From positions 1 to 5,733 of the forward strand of contig JAZUFG010000043.1 of the NCBI GenBank assembly GCA_045640565.1: 5,733 nucleotides of DNA, read 5' to 3'. Position 1 is the stretch's first letter, and the number at the start of each line of letters is the position of its first letter. A program made the position numbers and the translations under genes. This document shows positions 1-5,140 of the stretch, piece by piece. The notes under the pieces were generated by a model. That model was not told the origin of the DNA. It worked only from the letters and a program-made list of their open reading frames with translations, and did no database searches. The DNA comes from RGIG3159 sp045640565 (GTDB taxonomy: Bacteria > Bacillota > Clostridia > Oscillospirales > Oscillospiraceae).

Positions 1-8
1 ATTATCTA

Positions 9-37
9 TTGACTTTTGAAGCATTTTATTCTATACT
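9..37 (+). promoter_or_regulatory. Putative sigma-70 type promoter, plus strand
   Basis: TTGACT (9-14) and TATACT (32-37) are separated by exactly 17 bases, each one mismatch from consensus. Transcription would start near 44 and run to the hairpin at 97-125. No plausible gene lies between them: the only short frame, beginning at the ATG near 39, has no ribosome binding site. It could drive a short RNA, or be a relic. Called from sequence pattern only. Confidence 0.45.
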
Positions 38-96
38 TATGATAGTTAGTAATATCCAACTGTCAAATTTATCAAAAAAACTCCTATATTAGCACA

Positions 97-125
97 CGAA
101 AAGCCAGTAATTTAATGGCTTTTCG
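97..125. terminator. Hairpin, probable bidirectional terminator
   Basis: A perfect 10-bp inverted repeat (CGAAAAGCCA / TGGCTTTTCG) has a 9-base loop. The A-run on one side and the T-run on the other give an AAAAGCC...GGCTTTT terminator shape in both directions. On the minus strand it lies 24 bases after the stop of the aminotransferase remnant. On the plus strand it lies about 55 bases after the predicted start of the promoter at 9-37. The free T-tract is short on both sides. Confidence 0.5.
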
Positions 126-149
126 GTGGTTGTCCCTATTATCCTTCAT

Positions 150-263
150 TCACCAGTTGGTCTCATAGGCCTCCTGCATGTAGTTCAGCTCTTCCCCATG
201 CATGGTGGGAGATGCCAGCCAGACTTTCTTCTCAAAGGGTTCGATGCCGGCGCTACTAAACAT
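150..263 (-). pseudogene. N-terminal remnant of a DegT/DnrJ/EryC1/StrS aminotransferase
   Basis: This frame encodes 37 residues with an ATG at 261-263 and a strong ribosome binding site (AGGAGG, 271-276 on the opposite strand, 7 bases away). The peptide begins MFSSAGIEPFEKKVWLASP and continues with TMHGEE, Y-M-Q-E-A-Y and T-N-W. This is the opening of PLP-dependent sugar aminotransferases of the PglE/PseC type, where S-P-x-M-x-G-x-E and ...A-x-x-x-N-W precede the V-x-x-x-G segment. Family members are roughly 350-400 residues; here a TGA follows the Trp directly and a hairpin comes 24 bases later. The catalytic lysine and PLP site are therefore absent. Intact members convert UDP-4-keto-6-deoxy-HexNAc to the 4-amino sugar, the expected product chain of the dehydratase at 790-2697. 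I infer deletion of the rest of the gene. A short functional peptide is possible but less likely. The family call rests on motif memory, not a search. Confidence 0.7.
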
Positions 264-502
264 AATAGTGCCTCCTAATCATAGTTTTTTACAATTATAT
301 TATCTTTGTTAATAATTAAACTCTCACTTTGAGTTCATGCTGCACCGTTCCGGTCATGCCCGAGATAGCCTTTTCTTTTCCTATGTCTCTCCCCTGCAAT
401 ACCGGCGATTTACGCGAAATCTGCGTTTTTTTTACGCTTCAAATAGAGAACGCATTGCATCAATCTAAACATCTAAATGTAGGGTCTTCACGGTCATACC
501 TC

Positions 503-531
503 ATTATATTTTATTTTGTGCAAAAATGCAA
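503..531 (-). promoter_or_regulatory. Candidate promoter toward the aminotransferase remnant
   Basis: On the minus strand TTGCAT (526-531) and a perfect TATAAT (503-508) are 17 bases apart. Transcription would start near 496 and give a leader of about 230 bases before the remnant's start codon. The -35 box matches only half of the consensus. The upstream dehydratase transcript should end at 715-742, so a promoter somewhere in this interval is expected. Confidence 0.35.
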
Positions 532-714
532 GTCCTTCCACCCCCCCCGCACACTTTTTTCGCCAAAATTACGCAAAATTTGCGAAAAAACGATGATTAT
601 TTCTCGTATGCCTATGCGTCACAAAAAAACGGCTTCTGTCATCTGCTCATACACGCAAAAATGTCGGCCATCGGGCGCATACCTAGGGTTTTCTAACCGC
701 GACAGAGACAAGAA

Positions 715-742
715 AAAAGCGAGAGGATATCCTCTCGCTTTT
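715..742 (-). terminator. Rho-independent terminator of the sugar dehydratase gene
   Basis: A 28-base perfect palindrome forms a 12-bp stem (715-726 with 731-742) with an ATAT loop. It contains GCGAGAGG/CCTCTCGC and is followed on the minus strand by TTTTTTCTTG. It lies 47 bases after the dehydratase stop codon. Confidence 0.85.
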
Positions 743-789
743 GCTTTTCCATTTGAGCTTCTTTCACTGCTGCAGGGGGTCTCCGGAAC

Positions 790-2697
790 TCAGCGCAGCT
801 CTGCATTCTCCGAATCTGCCTCCAAGGCAGCCTTGTTGACCTTCTTGGGATCCTTATAGGTGGGAACAATCCTTCTGAGAAGGGCGATGAGTTCCTCCGG
901 AGAAGGTTTTTTCTCCAGAGCCTCATCCAAGGTCTCAAGGTGCGCTTCAATCTCCTTGGGGTCGATTCTCTTCTGCTGTTCCACAAATATCTTCTTATTA
1001 TCAGTCTCATCCAGGTCATTGGAGGCCATGAGGAGCTCCTCATAGAGCTTCTCGCCCGGGCGAAGGCCGATTTCCTTGATTTCGATATCCTTATAGGGCT
1101 CCAGCCCGGAGAGGCGGATCAGATTCTCTGCCAGGGTAAGGATCTTGACAGGCTCCCCCATATCCAGAACGAAAATCTGGCTCTGCTTGGCCAAGGCACC
1201 GGCTTCCAGCACCAGGCGGGCAGCCTCGGGAATTGTCATGAAATAGCGGATGATCCGCTTATCCGTAATGGTGACAGGACCGCCCTCTGCGATCTGCCGC
1301 TTAAAGAGGGGGATGACTGAGCCGTTGGAGCCCAGGACATTGCCGAAGCGCACACAGCAGTACTCCGTAGGGGAATCAAAACGGGACTGAAGGATCATCT
1401 CGCAGAAGCGCTTGGTGGCCCCCATGAAATTGGTTGGGTTCACAGCCTTATCCGTGGAGATCATGACGAATTTCTTCACGCCGAATTTCTCGGCAGCCCG
1501 CACCACATGATAGGTGCCGAAAATATTATTCTTCACTGCCTCCTCAGGGTTATGCTCCATGAGGGGCACATGCTTGTGGGCTGCGGCATGGAAAACCAGC
1601 TCCGGACGAAGGCGGTCAAAGAGCTCATATATCTTTTCCTTATCCCGGACGGAAGCGATCTCCACCCGGAGGTTCAGTTTATCGCCATAGGCAAGGCGGA
1701 GTTCCTGCTGGATGTCATAGGCATTATTCTCATAGATATCCAGGATGATAAGCTCCTTGGGGTTATGCCTGGCAATCTGACGGCAGAGCTCGGAGCCGAT
1801 GGATCCACCGCCGCCTGTGACCAAAACCACCCGGCCGCAAAGGAACTGATCCAGCTTGCTGCCATCCAGCTCCACCGAATCTCTGCCCAAAAGTTCTTCC
1901 GGATGAACGTCCCGGACCGTATCCAGGGTAACTTCTCCATTGACGATCTGATAAAGGCCGGGAACACTGCAGACTCTTGCTTCGGTTTTATGGCAAATTT
2001 TTAAAATCTCTTCCCGTTCTACACGCTCCACAGAGGGGATTGCGAGAATGATTTTTGTAATCCCATACTTCTTTACTGCATCGGGAATTTCATTCCTGCC
2101 GCCCACAATCTGAGCAGCATTTATATATTTCCCCCATTTTGTAGGATTATCATCAATGATGCAGCAAACAGTGCCTGTGCTATGGCTGCTGCCCATAATC
2201 TCACGAATCAGCATCTGGCCGGCAGCCCCGGCCCCTATGACCATGATATTGTCTCCGCCCCGGTCCTTTCTCGTGTTCCCTCGATAGGCTTCCATAGCCC
2301 GTACAGAGCATCGCATGCCAACCATGCTGAGAAGCTCCAGCAGGAGCTTCAACACTGCAATGCTGGCAGAGACAACTCCTGTCCATAAATATCCCAAAAG
2401 AACATTTACGGCAAATGCCAGCAAAACTGTGGCCGAAATGACAAGGACTTCAAAAATACCCACGCTGTGCCAGACATAATGATACATCCGAAGAAAGTAA
2501 AAAAGAATAAGGGTGGTAATAATCTCTGCCGGAAGATAGTGAAACCAAGCTTCAACGGTCCTTGATTCCAATGCCTGACTCAGGGAAAAATCATAGCGGA
2601 AAAGGATTGCCAAAAAACCGCAAAATGTAACAAAAACCGCATCCATGAGGATGAACACCAACCTGGCATGGATACCTCTCTGCTTCCCATTTGCCAC
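790..2697 (-). CDS. Membrane-anchored nucleoside-diphosphate-sugar 4,6-dehydratase (CapD/WbpM/PglF type)
   Basis: This 635-residue protein is of the long FlaA1/CapD class, which removes water from UDP-HexNAc (usually UDP-GlcNAc) to give the 4-keto-6-deoxy sugar for amino-deoxy sugars in surface glycans. Four hydrophobic helices lie at about 12-34, 55-75, 79-107 and 110-128, placing the enzyme on the cytoplasmic face of the membrane. A first nucleotide-binding-like domain shows GAGAAG at 155-160. The catalytic short-chain dehydrogenase domain starts with TGGGGSIG (294-301) and carries STDK (414-417) and NPTNFMGATK, with Met425 and Lys429. Met in place of the usual Tyr is typical of the large WbpM-type enzymes. 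RPGEK lies near 546. I chose the GTG at 2697 because AAGGAGG (2706-2712) lies 8 bases upstream. An upstream TTG at 2724 would add nine residues and place the ribosome binding site inside the gene. It follows the LCP gene by 100 bp and has its own promoter. The exact sugar substrate cannot be read from sequence. Confidence 0.92.
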   Translation of the reverse strand: MANGKQRGIHARLVFILMDAVFVTFCGFLAILFRYDFSLSQALESRTVEAWFHYLPAEIITTLILFYFLRMYHYVWHSVGIFEVLVISATVLLAFAVNVLLGYLWTGVVSASIAVLKLLLELLSMVGMRCSVRAMEAYRGNTRKDRGGDNIMVIGAGAAGQMLIREIMGSSHSTGTVCCIIDDNPTKWGKYINAAQIVGGRNEIPDAVKKYGITKIILAIPSVERVEREEILKICHKTEARVCSVPGLYQIVNGEVTLDTVRDVHPEELLGRDSVELDGSKLDQFLCGRVVLVTGGGGSIGSELCRQIARHNPKELIILDIYENNAYDIQQELRLAYGDKLNLRVEIASVRDKEKIYELFDRLRPELVFHAAAHKHVPLMEHNPEEAVKNNIFGTYHVVRAAEKFGVKKFVMISTDKAVNPTNFMGATKRFCEMILQSRFDSPTEYCCVRFGNVLGSNGSVIPLFKRQIAEGGPVTITDKRIIRYFMTIPEAARLVLEAGALAKQSQIFVLDMGEPVKILTLAENLIRLSGLEPYKDIEIKEIGLRPGEKLYEELLMASNDLDETDNKKIFVEQQKRIDPKEIEAHLETLDEALEKKPSPEELIALLRRIVPTYKDPKKVNKAALEADSENAELR

Positions 2698-2732
2698 TTT
2701 CTTTTCCTCCTTTTCCACTCCCAATAGTATAT

Positions 2733-2767
2733 TAAAGGACTACAACCCTTTGGATTGTAGTCCTTTA
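2733..2767. repeat. 13-bp inverted repeat overlapping the dehydratase promoter
   Basis: The arms TAAAGGACTACAA (2733-2745) and TTGTAGTCCTTTA (2755-2767) are perfect complements with a 9-base loop. The equivalent points of the arms are 22 bp apart, about two helical turns. On the minus strand the repeat lies 31 bases after the LCP stop, so it could end that transcript, although no T-run follows the stem. It also covers the -10 box and start point of the dehydratase promoter, so an operator role is equally possible. Confidence 0.6.
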
Positions 2768-2782
2768 TTCGCGATTTGTCAA
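2754..2782 (-). promoter_or_regulatory. Consensus-like promoter for the sugar dehydratase gene
   Basis: On the minus strand a perfect TTGACA (2777-2782) is followed after 17 bases by TACAAT (2754-2759), one mismatch from consensus. The predicted start near 2747 gives a leader of about 50 bases to the GTG at 2697. The -35 box lies 15 bases after the LCP stop codon. The dehydratase can therefore be transcribed independently of the LCP gene. Confidence 0.65.
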
Positions 2783-2797
2783 TTTTTATATGCGGAA

Positions 2798-3889
2798 TCA
2801 GCCGTTGATGAAGTCTTCCAGTGTCTTCAGGTTGTTTTCCCAATCCACAAGATACATCTCATGGCCGCCGATACTCGTGATACCGGTATAGGTCTTGCCC
2901 TCCATGTTCTCCACGGGGAGCATGAGCTGGTCGATATCATATTTCAGCATAGCCGGGGCATCTGCAAGGATCTTCGTCACCTGGCCGGGCTTGTCCGCAA
3001 GATCCGTACTGATGGCAGGCAGAACCACATTTGCCATGTTGGTAAGTTCAGACACGGAGAGCCCCCGCATGCTCTTGAGAATGGACTCCACGATGTCTCT
3101 CTGCCGACTGGTGCGAACAAAATCATTGTCCAAATTTCGATTCCGGGCATGAGCAAGGGCCTGTTCCCCATTTAGATGGTTCATTCCCTCCATTGCGCCC
3201 TGATAGCCTGTTTGACTGTTAATAAAGCTTGCCTCGCCATAAGTTAAGTTCAAATCCACGCCGCCAACAGCATCCACCACATCCTTGAAAATGCTGAAAT
3301 CCACACAGGCATAGTGGTCGATCTTAACCTTGAAGTTTTCCTCTACTGTCTTGACGGCCAACTCCGGACCACCCATGGGGAAGGCCCAATTGAGCATGCC
3401 GGAGCTTTTGCCGGGAATGGTCACATACATAGCCCGCATGAGGGAGGTCAGATGGATCTTCCCCGTATCCTCATTGACAGAGACCAGGATCTGCACATCC
3501 GCATTGCCATAGCCGGATGATCCCCTTCTATCCTGCCCGATCAGGAGGTAGTTGGTGATTTTCTTGCTTACTTTGACCTCAGCATTCTGCTGCTTTTTCA
3601 AATCTTCATCCGCTTTGGAAACAGCTTCCCTGGTTTCCTCGTCTGCAGATTCCAATAACTCCGCAAGGGAGCCCGCACTTTCGCCTTCTCCCATAGCCTG
3701 CAGAATCTCTTCCAGACTTTGGTTTTTGGACTCATCTATACCGGTTCCCCCCAGCTTGGAGGTGAAGTAATAGATGAAACCATAGCATGCGGCAACTATG
3801 ACCGCTAAAACAAGGCAAATCACCAGCAGAATGCGAATCACCAATGGGGCCTTCTGCTTATTCTTTTTTGCTACACGTTTTCCTTCCAT
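2798..3889 (-). CDS. LytR-CpsA-Psr (LCP) family cell-wall glycopolymer transferase
   Basis: LCP proteins move undecaprenyl-phosphate-linked polymers (teichoic acid, capsule, other glycans) onto peptidoglycan outside the membrane. This 363-residue protein has a lysine-rich cytoplasmic tail, one membrane helix (about 15-42), a charged, Glu-rich external linker of about 70 residues, and an LCP domain (about 111-277). Visible motifs are LLIGQDRRG (Asp120), the Asp131 region, LTSLMR (Arg152), AVGGVDL, and ARNRNLDNDFVRTSRQ with Arg249, Arg251, Arg259, Arg262 and Gln263. The family's common R-D pair after the second strand reads R-A here (Ala153). The C-terminal module (TGITSIGGHEMYLVDW) resembles that of clostridial members. 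The ATG at 3889 has GAGGTG 5 bases upstream (3895-3900). An in-frame ATG at 3958 would prepend 23 residues translated from the heptamer repeats and should be rejected. The gene sits directly downstream of the repeat unit, and no clear promoter of its own is visible. Confidence 0.92.
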   Translation of the reverse strand: MEGKRVAKKNKQKAPLVIRILLVICLVLAVIVAACYGFIYYFTSKLGGTGIDESKNQSLEEILQAMGEGESAGSLAELLESADEETREAVSKADEDLKKQQNAEVKVSKKITNYLLIGQDRRGSSGYGNADVQILVSVNEDTGKIHLTSLMRAMYVTIPGKSSGMLNWAFPMGGPELAVKTVEENFKVKIDHYACVDFSIFKDVVDAVGGVDLNLTYGEASFINSQTGYQGAMEGMNHLNGEQALAHARNRNLDNDFVRTSRQRDIVESILKSMRGLSVSELTNMANVVLPAISTDLADKPGQVTKILADAPAMLKYDIDQLMLPVENMEGKTYTGITSIGGHEMYLVDWENNLKTLEDFING

Positions 3890-3903
3890 AGGAGCACCTC
3901 GGG

Positions 3904-4025
3904 TAATTGATAATTGATAATTGATAATTGATAATTGATAATTAATTGTAATTTGCAATTGAAAATCAATTGCAAATTGATTGAATAAGATAGCTTAAAG
4001 CAATCGCAAATCAGGGATAGATGTT
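3904..4025. repeat. Composite repeat copy 1: heptamers, hairpin and gene tail
   Basis: Five perfect TAATTGA heptamers in tandem (3904-3938) and a degenerate sixth lead into a 37-base core (3946-3982) identical to 4425-4461. The core holds a perfect 12-bp inverted repeat, AATTTGCAATTG (3950-3961) and CAATTGCAAATT (3967-3978), with an AAAAT loop. After a variable spacer, 3995-4025 matches 4478-4508 at 30 of 31 positions. That last part includes the stop codon and final four codons (N-I-Y-P) of the four-helix-bundle gene, so gene end and repeat are one unit. The AT-only hairpin might weakly terminate the gene. Confidence 0.85.
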
Positions 4026-4379
4026 GAGGGATTTTTTGGTAGTGGTTATGATAGCTGTCAAGAGTTTGAGAAGTTCTGCGCAATCAGCATTAATACTTTC
4101 ATACTGTTCGCCTGTGATATAATCGGAACTCACAAGAAGATCCAGCCAGTATTCCGTTTCGCTTGCTTCCTTCAGAGAAACTTGCAGTTTTGAGAGAAAA
4201 TCTTTTTTGCTTTGTCCCTGAATTGCTTCTTTTACATTTGCTCCAATACTCGTTCCGCTCCTAAGCAGCTGCTTAGACAAAACAAATTCCTTTTTTTCTT
4301 CGCAGAGATAACGATATAGTTTAACGATTCGCAAAGCAAAAGCCTTGCTCTTTTCAGCTACAGCATTCTCTGTTCTCAT
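4011..4379 (-). CDS. Four-helix-bundle protein, 23S rRNA intervening-sequence (S23/TIGR02436) family
   Basis: The protein has 122 residues, the normal size for this family of small helical proteins found inside 23S rRNA intervening sequences and as stand-alone genes; related bundles form pentamers, and the biochemical role is unclear. Four helices can be drawn at about 8-28, 32-54, 57-85 and 89-118. Family hallmarks are QLLRSGTSIGANVKEA (37-52) and KLQVSLKEASETEYWLDLL (64-82). The ATG at 4379 has AAGGAAG (4384-4390) 4 bases upstream; the in-frame ATG at 4454 would add 25 residues made of repeat translation and is rejected. No signal peptide or membrane segment is seen. The gene lies between two copies of a composite repeat, and its last codons are part of that repeat. 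It is not inside an rRNA gene here. Family membership is clear, but any role in the mobility of the surrounding unit is inference. Confidence 0.88.
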   Translation of the reverse strand: MRTENAVAEKSKAFALRIVKLYRYLCEEKKEFVLSKQLLRSGTSIGANVKEAIQGQSKKDFLSKLQVSLKEASETEYWLDLLVSSDYITGEQYESINADCAELLKLLTAIITTTKKSLNIYP

Positions 4380-4390
4380 AAGACTTCCTT

Positions 4391-4508
4391 TATTGATAAT
4401 TGATAATTGACAATTGATAATTGTTTGTAATTTGCAATTGAAAATCAATTGCAAATTGATTTAATAATTAGGAGAGATTAAAGCAATTGCAAATCAGGGA
4501 TAGATGTT
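4391..4508. repeat. Composite repeat copy 2, with a vestigial gene tail
   Basis: This repeats the order of the copy at 3904-4025: heptamers (4391-4424, less regular, one reading CAATTGA), the identical 37-base core (4425-4461) with its 12-bp hairpin (4429-4440 and 4446-4457), a spacer, and the 31-base tail (4478-4508). Read on the minus strand, the tail ends in codons for N-I-Y-P and a TGA (4494-4496), like the intact gene, but no gene body lies upstream. The heptamer end abuts the ribosome binding site of the four-helix-bundle gene. Confidence 0.85.
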
Positions 4509-4518
4509 TGAGGAATCA

Positions 4519-4558
4519 AGTCAATTGATAATTGATAAAGTCAATTGATAATTGATAA
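4519..4558. repeat. Tandem 20-bp repeat of heptamer type
   Basis: AGTCAATTGATAATTGATAA occurs twice head to tail (4519-4538 and 4539-4558) without mismatch. It is built from the same TAATTGA heptamer as the other blocks. From about 4570 the motif turns round (an 8-bp inverted repeat at 4570-4577 and 4585-4592, then TCAATTGTCAATTA at 4602-4615). Confidence 0.85.
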
Positions 4559-4614
4559 GAATCAAGGCAATTGACAACCAATAATTGTCAATCATCCATT
4601 ATCAATTGTCAATT

Positions 4615-4641
4615 AATTGGGGCGGCTGAGCCGCCCCAATT
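4615..4641 (-). terminator. Terminator of the TIM-like/yjbQ operon
   Basis: A perfect 12-bp inverted repeat (AATTGGGGCGGC / GCCGCCCCAATT) with a 3-base loop starts 5 bases after the yjbQ stop codon. The GC core followed by AATTAATT fits a hairpin terminator, though the T-run is poor. Its AATT end merges with the end of the repeat unit. Confidence 0.7.
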
Positions 4642-4645
4642 CTCT

Positions 4646-5140
4646 TTATTCGCCGATGACCATGACCTGAACCGTGCGCTGACGGGCACGGGTCTGGTCC
4701 CAATCGATGAAGTGAACTCTGCCGAATTCGCCCAAGTCGGCCTCGCCGTCGGCAATCACGATGGTGACATTTCTGCCGATGATGGAGGAACGGAGGTGCG
4801 CATCGGTGTTGTGGCAGCCGAAGTTATCTTCGCCAACGGACTCCGCAAAGTCCAGGGCCTTCTTGCCGGGATGGAGGTACATGCCCTCATAGCGGCAGGT
4901 GGGGATCCAATTTTCAAAGCAGTTGACCAGGTCCTGCTGCAGGGTCTCCAGGCCGGTCATGGAGCGGTCAAAAGCATCTTCCTGGGTGATGACGGAGCAG
5001 GTGGTATGGTGGGAATAAACGACCACGATGCCGTTCTGCACGCCGGACTTCTTGACGATTTCCTTCACCTGATCGGTGACATTGTGGAAAGAGACAGCGC
5101 GGTCTCTGGACTGAACCTTAAAAGCTTCACGGTAAACCAT
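4646..5140 (-). CDS. yjbQ: YjbQ-family (UPF0047) protein, secondary thiamine-phosphate synthase type
   Basis: This 164-residue protein belongs to a family usually about 130-145 residues long, so it is slightly extended. YjbQ proteins are small soluble beta-rich proteins; weak thiamine-phosphate synthase activity is reported for the family, but the true substrate is unsettled. Visible family features are SHHTTCSVITQED (43-55), whose H-T-T segment belongs to the presumed active site, TDAHLRSSIIGRNV (112-125) with the conserved D-A-H-L, and GEADLGEFGRVHFIDWDQTRAR (132-153), matching the D-G-x-x-x-L-G...F-x-E/D-x-D-x-x-R-x-R ending. The ATG at 5140 shares its A with the TAA stop of the upstream gene (TAATG), and AGGAGG (5151-5156) lies inside that gene's end. 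Translation coupling and a joint function with the TIM-like protein are therefore likely. A GC-rich hairpin follows the stop. Confidence 0.88.
   Translation of the reverse strand: MVYREAFKVQSRDRAVSFHNVTDQVKEIVKKSGVQNGIVVVYSHHTTCSVITQEDAFDRSMTGLETLQQDLVNCFENWIPTCRYEGMYLHPGKKALDFAESVGEDNFGCHNTDAHLRSSIIGRNVTIVIADGEADLGEFGRVHFIDWDQTRARQRTVQVMVIGE

Larger units (their letters stand above)
264..789. other. 526-bp gene-free region between dehydratase and aminotransferase remnant
   Basis: No reading frame here has both a start with a ribosome binding site and recognisable protein content; the one long plus-strand frame starts at a TTG and runs antisense into the dehydratase gene. The region holds the dehydratase terminator (715-742), a promoter candidate (503-531), and a second isolated TATAAT on the minus strand (294-299) with only a weak -35. 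It also holds a run of eight C (541-548), a T6CGC...GCGA6 inverted repeat (555-563 with 582-590), and two copies of TTACGCRAAATYTGCG (410-425 and 569-584). No riboswitch or tRNA was recognised. Confidence 0.6.
3904..4615. mobile_element. Candidate repeat-bounded mobile or amplifying unit carrying a four-helix-bundle gene
   Basis: The outer ends are inverted copies: TAATTGATAATTGATAAT (3904-3921) matches the reverse complement of 4598-4615 at 17 of 18 positions. Inside are two direct copies of a composite repeat (3904-4025 and 4391-4508) flanking one gene, then a gene-less heptamer block. The unit starts 3 bases from the LCP ribosome binding site and ends at the first base of the yjbQ terminator stem. 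No transposase is present and no target-site duplication could be identified. Simple AT-rich repeats can mimic terminal repeats, so this is an inference. Confidence 0.4.

Noticed and set aside
84..149. Minus-strand frame of 21 residues just after the aminotransferase remnant
   Set aside because: It runs through the hairpin at 97-125, lacks a good ribosome binding site, and is not in the frame expected to continue the aminotransferase.
460..496. Ten-codon minus-strand leader-peptide-like frame (MTVKTLHLDV) after the -10 box at 503-508
   Set aside because: The ATG is too close to the -10 box to carry a ribosome binding site on the transcript, and there is no run of regulatory codons or following attenuator hairpin.
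541..548. C8 homopolymer as a phase-variation switch
   Set aside because: It lies in gene-free DNA upstream of the promoter candidate spacer rather than in a reading frame or between -35 and -10 boxes, so no switching effect can be argued from sequence.
329..859. Long plus-strand open frame of 176 codons
   Set aside because: It starts at a TTG without a ribosome binding site, passes through the terminator at 715-742 and a C-run, overlaps the dehydratase 3' end in antisense, and encodes nothing recognisable.
3904..4615. IS200/IS605 or classical insertion sequence
   Set aside because: There is no transposase or TnpB-like frame; the only gene is the four-helix-bundle protein.
3901..4620. Resemblance of the spaced repeats to a CRISPR array
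   Set aside because: The repeats are contiguous 7-mers and 20-mers without unique spacers of constant length, and no cas gene is in view.
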